64,000 nt of DNA from Bosea sp. (in: a-proteobacteria) (lineage in GTDB: Bacteria > Pseudomonadota > Alphaproteobacteria > Rhizobiales > Beijerinckiaceae). Under the pieces are notes generated by a model. The model searched no databases. It was not told the DNA's origin and worked only from the letters and a program-made list of their open reading frames with translations. Of the stretch, positions 31,387-39,421 are shown piece after piece. Positions within the stretch are counted from its first letter, which is position 1. Every line of letters starts with the position of its first letter. The position numbers and the translations under genes were made by a program. The stretch lies in NCBI RefSeq assembly GCF_023953965.1, contig NZ_JAMLIX010000001.1:2914501-2978500 (forward strand), given 5' to 3'.

Positions 31387-31740
31387 TCAGCTGCCTCGAT
31401 AGGTCGTGTAGCCATAGGGCGAGGCCAAGAGCGGCACGTGATAATGGAGCGTCGTATCGGACAGGCCGAAGCGCACCGTCACGATGTCGAGGAAGGCAGG
31501 CTCCGGCAGCGCGACGCCGCGCTCGCGGAAATAGGCGCCGATCGCGAAATCGATCTCGTAGATGCCCGGCCGGGTCGCGTCGGGCGCCATGAGCGGCGCC
31601 TCGGTGCGTCCATCCGCATTGGTGACGGCCTGGACAAGCGTCTGCGGTCCCTGCGGGCCGATGCGGCGCAGCGAAACCGCGACGCCGGCGGCGGGCAGCC
31701 CGCCATGGGTGTCGAGGATATGGGTGGTCAGCCCGGCCAT
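31387..31740 (-). CDS. uraH: 5-hydroxyisourate hydrolase
   Basis: 117 residues, the full length of transthyretin-like HIU hydrolases. Landmarks: THILDTHGGLPAAG (active-site His), ADGR (Arg), and the C-terminal HYHVPLLASPYGYTTYRGS, whose YRGS end is diagnostic. It converts 5-hydroxyisourate to OHCU, the substrate of the decarboxylase domain encoded just downstream. The start lies 70 bases from the divergent puuD. Confidence 0.93.
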   Translation of the reverse strand: MAGLTTHILDTHGGLPAAGVAVSLRRIGPQGPQTLVQAVTNADGRTEAPLMAPDATRPGIYEIDFAIGAYFRERGVALPEPAFLDIVTVRFGLSDTTLHYHVPLLASPYGYTTYRGS

Positions 31741-31810
31741 TTTGTCCCTCGTAAGTGGATTGCGCGCTTCGGTTCGCTATTCTAGGCCGAATCGGGGGCA
31801 GCGGAACGCC

Positions 31811-33046
31811 ATGCTCGAAGCCTATCTGATGGAATGGGGCGCGATGATGCTGCGCTGGCTCCATGTCGTCACGGCGATCGCCTGGATCGGGGCCTCGTTC
31901 TTCTTCATCCATCTCGACGCCTCGCTGAAGCCGGCGCAGGACATTCCCCCCGGCACCGGCGGGCGCGCCTGGCAGGTGCATGGCGGCGGCTTCTACGAGA
32001 TGCGCAAATACATGGTCGCGCCCGCCGTGATGCCGGCCGAGCTGACCTGGCACAAATGGCAGAGCTACTGGACCTGGATCTCCGGCTTCTTCCTCCTGGT
32101 CTGGGTCTATTACGCCCAGTCGGAGCTCTATCTGATCGACCCGGCGGTGATGCAGCTCTCCCCCTTCGCGGCGGGTGCCATCGGCATCGCGGCGCTGGCC
32201 GGCGGCTGGCTGATCTACGACTGGATGTGCAGGTCGCCGCTCGGGAAGCATGACGTCTGGCTGGGGCTCGTCGGCTTCGGCTATGTCGTCGCGGCGAGCT
32301 TCGCTTTCGCCAACGTGTTCTCGGGACGCGGCGCGCTGATCCACACCGGCGCGCTGATGGCGACGATCATGACCGCCAACGTCTTCTTCAACATCATGCC
32401 GGGGCAGCGGAAGGTGATCGCGGCGCTCGCCGCCGGTGAGACGCCGGATCCGAAATACGGCAAGGCCGCCAAGCAGCGCTCGACGCACAACAACTACATC
32501 ACCCTGCCGGTGCTGTTCCTGATGCTGTCGAACCATTATCCGGTGACCTATGCCGATGCGGGCGCGATCCCGCTGCTGGTGGCGCTGGTGATCGTGGCCG
32601 GGGCGCTGATCCGGCATTTCTTCAATGTCCGACATGCGGACCATGCGAAATCGCCCTGGTGGTGCTGGGCGGTGGCGGTGCTGGCGCTCTGGCTCGCCTT
32701 CTGGGTGGCGATGTCGTCCTCGCCGGGCGGGCGCGAGCGGCTCGGCCTGAAGCCGCGCGAGCCGGGCCGGCCCGTCCTCGCGGCGGGGACGGCGCTGCCG
32801 CCGGCGGAGGTTTCGGATATCGTCACCGGGCGCTGTGCGATGTGCCATGCGCCGGAGCCGTCCTGGCCGGGCATCCAGATTGCGCCGAAGGGCGTGCTGC
32901 TGCACGAGCCGGAAGAGATCGCCCGCCATGCCCGCGCCATCCGGACGCAAGCGGTGATGACCCATGCGATGCCGCCGAACAACCTCTCCGGCATGACGCC
33001 GGCCGAGCGGAAGGTGCTGGCGGGTTGGCTCGCCGCGGCGCGCTGA
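31811..33046 (+). CDS. puuD: Urate hydroxylase PuuD (membrane, cytochrome c domain)
   Basis: 411 residues. About eight membrane segments in the N-terminal 310 residues (MLRWLHVVTAIAWIGASFFF, FGYVVAASFAFANVF, others), with His residues for haem or quinone-linked chemistry, then a C-terminal cytochrome c domain with CAMCH and a distal Met (MPPNNLSGMTPAE). This membrane enzyme oxidises urate to 5-hydroxyisourate using the respiratory chain, in place of a soluble uricase. Divergent from uraH and the allantoinase fusion, so the three form one pathway locus. Confidence 0.9.
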   Translation: MLEAYLMEWGAMMLRWLHVVTAIAWIGASFFFIHLDASLKPAQDIPPGTGGRAWQVHGGGFYEMRKYMVAPAVMPAELTWHKWQSYWTWISGFFLLVWVYYAQSELYLIDPAVMQLSPFAAGAIGIAALAGGWLIYDWMCRSPLGKHDVWLGLVGFGYVVAASFAFANVFSGRGALIHTGALMATIMTANVFFNIMPGQRKVIAALAAGETPDPKYGKAAKQRSTHNNYITLPVLFLMLSNHYPVTYADAGAIPLLVALVIVAGALIRHFFNVRHADHAKSPWWCWAVAVLALWLAFWVAMSSSPGGRERLGLKPREPGRPVLAAGTALPPAEVSDIVTGRCAMCHAPEPSWPGIQIAPKGVLLHEPEEIARHARAIRTQAVMTHAMPPNNLSGMTPAERKVLAGWLAAAR

Positions 33047-33186
33047 GGCGCTTTCTTTCCGCTTTTTTCGGCGTGCCCCCGCTTGCGTTCACGCTCGCGT
33101 GATCCGTTCAGATTCGGTTCAGCTATGCGGTCGCATGGTCCCCGCCGCCGACAGGCCGGAGGCTGGATCCCAGAGCGGGGCCGTCC

Positions 33187-35700
33187 GTGCCGAGGACCTT
33201 GGGGGTCCGCTTGAGACGCGTGGATGCAAGGGGCGCCGGATATCTGCTGGCGGCTGTCGGTTTCGCCGTGGCATGGGGCATCCTGTGCTGGCCCTGGCTA
33301 TCGGGGGCGGTGACGATTCCGTTCGATGCGAAGGCGCATTTCCAGGCGCAGGTGCAGTTCCTCGCCAATGCGATCCATACCGGCCAGTCGCCCTTCTGGA
33401 ACCACAACGTCTTCGCCGGCTCGCCGCAGATCGCCGATCCGCAATCGCTGATCTTCTCGCCCGCGATCCTGCTCGCGCTCCTCTCGCCGGCGCCGAGCTT
33501 CCGCGAGGTCGATGCCTATGTGCTGGCGCATCTGCTCGCCGGGGGGCTCGCCCTCATCCTGTTCTTCCGCGATCGCGGCTGGCATCCGGCCGGTGGGCTG
33601 ATGGCGGCGCTGGTCTTCGCCTTCGGCGCCTCGGCGGCCTGGCGGGTGCAGCATGTCGGGCAGATCGCGAGCTATGCCTTCTTCGCCATCGCCTTCTGGC
33701 TGACGGCGCGGATGCTGCAGCGCTCCTCCACCCTGACTGGCGCCTTTGCGGGCCTTGCCGCCGGCATGATGGTGCTGGAGCCGGACCAGGTCGCGCTCCT
33801 GGGCTCCTATGTGCTCGTCGCCATGGTCGTGGCGCACTGGATCTCCGGCGGCCGGGCCGCCTTCCGGGCGAGCCTCATGCCGGTTGTGGCCGCGAGCGTG
33901 GTCGGGATCGCGATCATCGCCCTGCCGCTGCTCTGGACCTGGCTCTTCGCCGAGGCGACGACGCGGCCGGAGATCGATTTCGCGTTCGCGGCGCGCGGCT
34001 CGCTGCATCCGGTCTCGCTGCTCTCCGCCTTCATCGGCGACCTGTTCGGCGCCAGGGACCCGGCCGTCGAATTCTGGGGGCCCTATGGCGATCCGCAGGT
34101 GCTCTACCTGTCGCAGAACATGGCGCAGGTCTATGTCGGGGCGCTGCCGCTGCTGCTGCTGCTGGCGCCGGGGCTGACGCGCGGCTGGCTCTGGGACCGC
34201 TCGGTGCGCCTGCTGACGCTGCTGTTCGTCCTGATGGTGCTGTTCGCGCTCGGTCGCTTCACGCCGCTGTTCCATCTCGCCTATGAGTATCTGCCCGGCG
34301 TCAAGCAGTTCCGCCGGCCGGCCGACGCCACCTTCCTGATCGGCGCGCTGGCGGCGGTGCTCTCCGGCTATGTGCTGCACCGCATCCTGACGGCGCAGCC
34401 CGGCACCTGCTTCCGCCGCGATCTTATGATCGGGGCGGGACTGGTTCTCGGCATGTTCGGTCTCGCGCTTACGGTCTCGCGCGGCTTCGGCCATCTCGCC
34501 GACGCCTGGAAGCCGGCCGGCACGGCGCTCGGCTGGTTCGCGGTCGCAGGCGGGGCGTTCTTCATCCTCCAGCGCCGGCGCGGCGCGCTCGGGACGGTGG
34601 CCGCGGCCGTGCTGGTCACAGGCGTCGTCGCCGCCGATCTCGCCGCCAACAACGGCCCCAACGAATCGACCGCGCTGCCGCCGCAGATGTACGACGTGCT
34701 CGAGCCCGGCACCAAGAACGACACCATCGCGCTCCTGAAGCAGCTGACCGCCCAGCCCCAGGGCTCGCCGCGCCGCGACCGGGTCGAGCTGCTCGGCATG
34801 GGCTTCGAATGGCCGAATGCCGGCATGGTCCACGGCTTCGACCATACGCTGGGCTACAACCCCTTGCGTCTCGAGGATTTCTCGGAGGCCGTGGGCACGG
34901 GCGACGGTATCGCCAGGCCCGCCGACCGCAAGTTCACGCCGCTCTTCCCGTCCTATCGCTGCCGGCTCGCGAACCTGCTGGGCTTGCGCTACATCGCCTC
35001 GCCGGTCCCGATCGGGCAGGTCGACCACGCGCTCGGCGAGGGTGACCTCACCCTGATCGCCCGGACGAAGCAGGGCTATATCTACGAGAACCCGCGGGCG
35101 CTGCCGCGTGTGCAGTTCGTCGGCGGCTGGCAGTCCGCCGATTTCGAGAGCATGAAGCTGTCCGGCCACTGGCCGCAGACCGACCCGACCCAGATCGTGC
35201 TGCTCGATGCCGAGCCGCCTGTCGTGACGCCGGAGGGACCGGTCGCGGTCGAGGCCACGGTCAGGCTGACGCGCTATCGCAATGCGGAGGTCGAGATCGA
35301 GGTCACGACGCCGGCCCCGGGCTTCGTCGTGCTCAACGATATCTGGCATCCCTGGTGGACGGCCGAGGTCGACGGCACCGAGGCCGAGATCCTCAGGGCC
35401 AATGTGCTGTTCCGCGCCGTTCAGGTGTCGGCCGGCACGCATAAGGTGCGCTTCAGCTTCCAGCCGCTCAAGGGGGCGATCGCCGAGCTCAAGGAGCGGA
35501 TCGAGCCGGAGGAGCCGGAGGACACCCTGCCGCTGCCGCCGCGCCACCACGGGCCGCGGATCGTCGCCGCGCCGGGCGAGGGGCCGGTGCTCTCCGGGCC
35601 GTCGCAGGCCGTGCGCAACTCGCTCGGCCTCGGCGCGGGCCAGCCGGCGCGCAATGGCACCGCCGCCGCGCATGTGCAGGGCGACGCGATGGCGTATTGA
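33187..35700 (+). CDS. YfhO-like large membrane protein
   Basis: 837 residues. More than ten membrane segments in the first 480 residues (for example YLLAAVGFAVAWGILCWPWL), with WNHNVFAGSPQIADPQS early in the chain as in YfhO/GT-C-type proteins. A periplasmic C-terminal part contains FVVLNDIWHPWWTAEVDG and ILRANVLFRAVQVSAGTHKV, then an acidic/Pro-rich tail. YfhO proteins are linked to sugar transfer to cell-envelope polymers in some Firmicutes; here the substrate is unknown. The GTG start at 33187 is the best guess; other starts in this GC-rich region are possible. Confidence 0.75.
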   Translation: MPRTLGVRLRRVDARGAGYLLAAVGFAVAWGILCWPWLSGAVTIPFDAKAHFQAQVQFLANAIHTGQSPFWNHNVFAGSPQIADPQSLIFSPAILLALLSPAPSFREVDAYVLAHLLAGGLALILFFRDRGWHPAGGLMAALVFAFGASAAWRVQHVGQIASYAFFAIAFWLTARMLQRSSTLTGAFAGLAAGMMVLEPDQVALLGSYVLVAMVVAHWISGGRAAFRASLMPVVAASVVGIAIIALPLLWTWLFAEATTRPEIDFAFAARGSLHPVSLLSAFIGDLFGARDPAVEFWGPYGDPQVLYLSQNMAQVYVGALPLLLLLAPGLTRGWLWDRSVRLLTLLFVLMVLFALGRFTPLFHLAYEYLPGVKQFRRPADATFLIGALAAVLSGYVLHRILTAQPGTCFRRDLMIGAGLVLGMFGLALTVSRGFGHLADAWKPAGTALGWFAVAGGAFFILQRRRGALGTVAAAVLVTGVVAADLAANNGPNESTALPPQMYDVLEPGTKNDTIALLKQLTAQPQGSPRRDRVELLGMGFEWPNAGMVHGFDHTLGYNPLRLEDFSEAVGTGDGIARPADRKFTPLFPSYRCRLANLLGLRYIASPVPIGQVDHALGEGDLTLIARTKQGYIYENPRALPRVQFVGGWQSADFESMKLSGHWPQTDPTQIVLLDAEPPVVTPEGPVAVEATVRLTRYRNAEVEIEVTTPAPGFVVLNDIWHPWWTAEVDGTEAEILRANVLFRAVQVSAGTHKVRFSFQPLKGAIAELKERIEPEEPEDTLPLPPRHHGPRIVAAPGEGPVLSGPSQAVRNSLGLGAGQPARNGTAAAHVQGDAMAY

Positions 35701-35709
35701 GCGCGACGC

Positions 35710-36771
35710 TCAGGCGACGCCGAGCTTCTTCTGCAGGCTGGTCGAGGAGGTCGTGTACTGGAAGGTCAGCCGCTTGTCCGGATAGACGTAGCGGTGGACC
35801 TTCTGGGCGCAGAGCGCCGCCTCGTGGAAGCCCGAGAGGATGAGCTTGAGCTTGCCCGGATAGGTGTTGATGTCGCCGATGGCGAAGATGCCGGGCACGC
35901 TGGTCTCGAATTTCTCGGTGTCCACGGGTATGAGGTTCTCGTCGAGGTTCAGGCCCCAGTCGGCGATCGGGCCGAGCTTCATGGTCAGTCCGAAGAAGGG
36001 CAGCAGCGTGTCGCAGGCGATCTCGAAGGTCGCATTGTCGGTGCCGCGGCAGACGGCCGCCTCGAGCTTGCCGTTCTCGCCCCTCAAGCCCATGACCTGG
36101 CCGAGCTTCATATCCATCGCGCCCGCGGCGACGAGGGCGCGCATCTGCTCGACCGAATGCGGCGCGGCGCGGAAATCGTCGCGCCGGTGCATCAGCGTGA
36201 CGCGGCTCGCGACGGGCTGGAGGTTCAGCGTCCAGTCGAGGGCGGAATCGCCGCCGCCGACGATCAGGATGTTGCGGCCGCGGAACGCCTCGATCTTGCG
36301 CACGGCATAGAAGACGGAGCCGTTCTCATAGGCCTCGATGCCGGGGATCGGCGGCTTCTTGGGCTGGAAGGAGCCGCCGCCGGCGGCGATGATCACGATC
36401 TTGGTGTCGAAGACGGTGCCGGCGTCGGTGGTGACGCGGAAGCGCGGCGCCTCGGCCGTGCCGGTCGGCTCGACCGCCTCGATCATCTGATTGAGATGGA
36501 AGGTCGGCCCGAAGGGCTTGATCTGCTCGATCAGGTTGTCGACCAGCGCCTGGCCGGTCACCACCGGGAAGCCGGGGATGTCGTAGATCGGCTTCTCCGG
36601 ATAGAGCTCCGCGCACTGCCCGCCGACCTTGGGCAGGATGTCGACGAGATGCGCGCGGATGTCGAGCAGGCCGAGCTCGAAGACGGCGAAGAGCCCGCAG
36701 GGGCCGGCGCCGACGATGACGACGTCGGTGGTGATGACTTCGTTTTCGTTGGCGGTGCCCGCGTCGCTCAT
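35710..36771 (-). CDS. Ferredoxin/flavodoxin--NADP+ reductase, thioredoxin reductase-like type
   Basis: 353 residues. FAD-binding GAGPCGLFAVFELG, then GGQCAELYPEKPIYDIPGFP (the CysxxxTyr form typical of TrxR-like FNRs without the redox CxxC), NADP-binding GGGDSALDW, and C-terminal GDINTYPGKLKLILSGFHEA. The family reduces ferredoxin or flavodoxin with NADPH. The start ATG 36771 gives the usual short N-terminal extension. Confidence 0.9.
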   Translation of the reverse strand: MSDAGTANENEVITTDVVIVGAGPCGLFAVFELGLLDIRAHLVDILPKVGGQCAELYPEKPIYDIPGFPVVTGQALVDNLIEQIKPFGPTFHLNQMIEAVEPTGTAEAPRFRVTTDAGTVFDTKIVIIAAGGGSFQPKKPPIPGIEAYENGSVFYAVRKIEAFRGRNILIVGGGDSALDWTLNLQPVASRVTLMHRRDDFRAAPHSVEQMRALVAAGAMDMKLGQVMGLRGENGKLEAAVCRGTDNATFEIACDTLLPFFGLTMKLGPIADWGLNLDENLIPVDTEKFETSVPGIFAIGDINTYPGKLKLILSGFHEAALCAQKVHRYVYPDKRLTFQYTTSSTSLQKKLGVA

Positions 36772-36873
36772 GATCCTACCCTGGAGCCGGCCCAGACCGT
36801 CCGGTTCAGCGAACGCCGGCGCGGGGTGGAGATGAAGCTTCGAAGCCCGGTTGGCAAGTGCAAAAACGCCGGA

Positions 36874-37302
36874 TCAGGCCCCCGTCTCGGCGGTGAGGCC
36901 GGCTGCTGCGATGCCGGCGCAGGCGGCGGCCTCGTCATTGTCGGAGCTGTCGCCGGAGATGCCGATCGCGCCAAGCAGCGCGCCCGCGGTCGAGCGGATC
37001 AGGACGCCGCCGGGGACAGGCACCAGCGAGCCGCCGACGGCATGGGTCGCCGCCTCGATGAAATAGGGCCGGTCCAGCGCCATCTTGTGCAGCGTGCGCG
37101 TGCCCACCCCCAGCGCGACCGCGCCGTAAGCCTTGCCGAGCGCGATCTCGCCGCGCTTCAGGCTGGCGCCATCCTGCGCGGCGAAGGTCTTCTGCGCGCC
37201 GCGCGCGTCCAGAACGGCGATGGCGAGGGGCTGGAAGCGGTTGGATTCGGCATGGGCGAGCGCGGCCTGGAGGATGGTCTGGGCCTGGGCGAGGGTCAGC
37301 AT
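36874..37302 (-). CDS. HbpS/GlcG-like haem-binding protein
   Basis: 142 residues from ATG 37302 (the upstream in-frame ATG would add a basic extension). Pattern LTLAQAQTILQAALAHAE, then PLAIAVLDARGAQKTFAAQD, PVPGGVLIRS and LLGAIGISGDSSDNDEAAA is the GlcG/HbpS fold. Members bind haem or act in glycolate metabolism; context here suggests neither clearly. Confidence 0.8.
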   Translation of the reverse strand: MLTLAQAQTILQAALAHAESNRFQPLAIAVLDARGAQKTFAAQDGASLKRGEIALGKAYGAVALGVGTRTLHKMALDRPYFIEAATHAVGGSLVPVPGGVLIRSTAGALLGAIGISGDSSDNDEAAACAGIAAAGLTAETGA

Positions 37303-37448
37303 GGGAAACTCCGGTTTCGACGGGCTCCTTCTTGCCAGCCGCGGGGCGCGCGCGAAAGGCCGTTCGCGCACAACAGCTTTTCCGCGGCGACTTGCATAGG
37401 ACCGCGCGACAGGTCTTGATAGCGCTGCGACACGAGGAGATTTGATTC

Positions 37449-37889
37449 ATGGGTCTGTTCAGTTTCATCAAGGATGCCGGCGCCAAGATCTTCGGCGGCT
37501 CGGCCAAGGCTGCGACCGCCGAGGATCTGCAGAAGGAGCTCGCCGGGCACGGCCTGCCTTCGGACATCAACATCCAGATCGACGGCGACAAGGTGAAGGT
37601 TTCCGGCAAGGCCGTCTCGACGGAAGAGGCCGAGAAGATCATCCTGGCGCTCGGCAACACGACCGGCGTGGCGCAGGTCGAATCGGAGCTGGCGGTGAAC
37701 AAGGAGGCTCCGGCCGCCGTGTTCTACACCGTGCAGAAGGGCGACACGCTCTGGAAGATCGCCGAGGCGCATTACGGCAAGGGCCAGGGCGCGAAATACA
37801 CCGAGATCGTCAAGGCCAACACGCCGCCGGTCAAGAATCCCGACCTGATCATGCCGGGCTGGGTCCTGCGCATTCCGCCGCTGGGCTGA
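37449..37889 (+). CDS. BON plus LysM domain protein (Kbp/YgaU-like)
   Basis: 146 residues. An N-terminal BON domain (about 20-75: LQKELAGHGLPSDINIQID, VSGKAVSTEEAEKII, GVAQVES) is followed by LysM (92-143: YTVQKGDTLWKIAEAHYGKG, ending WVLRIPPL). YgaU/Kbp of E. coli binds potassium and is cytoplasmic. No signal peptide is seen here either. A strong terminator follows at 37909-37940. Confidence 0.88.
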   Translation: MGLFSFIKDAGAKIFGGSAKAATAEDLQKELAGHGLPSDINIQIDGDKVKVSGKAVSTEEAEKIILALGNTTGVAQVESELAVNKEAPAAVFYTVQKGDTLWKIAEAHYGKGQGAKYTEIVKANTPPVKNPDLIMPGWVLRIPPLG

Positions 37890-37908
37890 CGCGCTATCCC
37901 GACACCGT

Positions 37909-37940
37909 AGCCGCGGGCCGGTCGCCCGCGGCTGCTTTTT
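37909..37940 (+). terminator. Rho-independent terminator
   Basis: The stem AGCCGCGGGC/GCCCGCGGCT with loop CGGTC is followed by GCTTTTT. It ends the LysM gene transcript; the rhodanese gene starts 37 bases on. Confidence 0.85.
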
Positions 37941-37976
37941 CATGTCCGCCGCGCGAGCGGACCGGAGCAGCCGTCC

Positions 37977-38294
37977 ATGATCGTGAACGATCTCGATATC
38001 GACGACGTCAGGGCCGGGCTGGAGGACGGCTCCATCCTGCTCGTCGACGTGCGCGAGCCGCATGAGTTTGCCGCCGGGCATATTCCGGGGGCGGTCTCGC
38101 GGCCCCTGTCGCGGTTCGATCCGGCCGACCTGCCGAACGAGCCGGGCAAGCGCATCGTCCTGTCCTGCGCGGCCGGGGTGCGCTCGCGGCGGGCGCTGGC
38201 CTTCGCGCAGTCGGCCGGGCTCGACATCGACAGCCATTACGCCGGCGGCTTCAGGGACTGGCTGATGCGAGGCGGGCCGGTCACGCGGGGTTGA
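37977..38294 (+). CDS. Rhodanese-like protein
   Basis: 105 residues: LVDVREPHEFAAGHIPGA, then the active-site loop CAAGVRSRRAL with the catalytic Cys. A single-domain GlpE-type sulfurtransferase, cytoplasmic. The end is followed by a signal-peptide protein gene 41 bases on. Confidence 0.9.
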   Translation: MIVNDLDIDDVRAGLEDGSILLVDVREPHEFAAGHIPGAVSRPLSRFDPADLPNEPGKRIVLSCAAGVRSRRALAFAQSAGLDIDSHYAGGFRDWLMRGGPVTRG

Positions 38295-38335
38295 GCATCC
38301 GCGTCGCCCCACCGCCCCCGATCGAGGGAGAGACC

Positions 38336-39295
38336 ATGTCGATCCGAGCCTTCTGCCATGGCGCGCTCTGCGCCGCCGCGATCGTCCTGGCCGCGCCGGG
38401 AGCCGGCTGGGCGCAGGGCACCGCGACGATGCCCGCCGGCAGCGCGGACAAGGCCGCCGCCGCCGACCTCCAGGCCGCGATCGTCAAGTCCAATGCCTAT
38501 ACCGGGCTGATGAACCGGACGCTGCGCGCCATCCAGTCCTGGGAGCGCTACGGCAGCTGGGTCGACATGAAGAAAGGCCCGACCGGCAAGGAGCGCTACA
38601 TCACCTACGGGCTCTACAGCCTCTACGACGTGGCCGGCGAGATCAGGAAGGCGGAGGAGGCGATGGCGCGCGAGCCCAGCCTGCCGGCGATCGACGAGAC
38701 GGTCGGCCGCTACGTCAAGGCCTATCAGGAGCTGGCGCCGCTGATCACCAGGGCCGAGCGCTATTACGACCGCAAGGATTATCGCGACGACAATCTGGCC
38801 GAGGGCCAGAGGCTGCACGCGCTGATGGTGCCGGCCGCCAGGACGTTCCTCGACGAGCGGGCCAAGCTCGATGCGCTGATGCGCGTCTACAAGAGGGGAC
38901 TCGACCAGCGCGAGCTCGCCGCGATCGAGCAGCGCGAGGGCCGCTCGGCCCGCTGGCAGGTGCGCAACATCATGATCAATGCCCGCGCGGTGATGGATCT
39001 GATGCCGAGCAACGAGCGCCCGATCGTCGACCTCAAGGCGTTCAACGCCGCCGTTGCCGATTACGCCGGCGCGATCCGGGAGATGGATGCGTTCAAGGAC
39101 AAGGAGCCCAAGGGCGTGCCCTTCATCGAGAGCCAGGCGAGCTCCTGGCTCGGCAAGCTGCGCGATTTCAGCGACAAGCTCGCCAGGAGCAAGGGCGACG
39201 TCCGGCGCGGGGCGGCCAACGACGCCAACTGGATCGTCAACAACTACAATACCATGGTCTCGCTGTCGGAGACGGCGGCGCGCATGTCGCGCTGA
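38336..39295 (+). CDS. Secreted YiiG/DUF3829-like protein
   Basis: 319 residues from ATG 38336 (GGGAG six bases upstream), signal peptide MSIRAFCHGALCAAAIVLAA. The rest is helical with AYQELAPLITRAERYYDRKD and DDNLAEGQRLHALMVP, the DUF3829/YiiG pattern. It is probably periplasmic or a peripheral envelope protein; function unknown. Confidence 0.75.
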   Translation: MSIRAFCHGALCAAAIVLAAPGAGWAQGTATMPAGSADKAAAADLQAAIVKSNAYTGLMNRTLRAIQSWERYGSWVDMKKGPTGKERYITYGLYSLYDVAGEIRKAEEAMAREPSLPAIDETVGRYVKAYQELAPLITRAERYYDRKDYRDDNLAEGQRLHALMVPAARTFLDERAKLDALMRVYKRGLDQRELAAIEQREGRSARWQVRNIMINARAVMDLMPSNERPIVDLKAFNAAVADYAGAIREMDAFKDKEPKGVPFIESQASSWLGKLRDFSDKLARSKGDVRRGAANDANWIVNNYNTMVSLSETAARMSR

Positions 39296-39421
39296 GACGC
39301 GGGTGGGGCTGACGCGGCGCGATTTATGCCTCAGTCTTCGGTCAGAAGAGGTCTCGACCGGCTGGGGCCGTGGTCGGACCGCAGCGGAAAACACATTGAG
39401 ACCAAACCGAGGATATGCCTC

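Noticed and set aside
30119..31402. Rightward open frame of 427 codons
   Set aside because: Antisense to the allantoinase/decarboxylase fusion, which has clear domain motifs.
33298..35673. Reverse-strand open frame of 791 codons
   Set aside because: It lies opposite the YfhO-like membrane protein gene and encodes a uniformly Arg/Glu/Gly/Gln-rich sequence without domains. It is the usual antisense artefact of GC-rich coding DNA.
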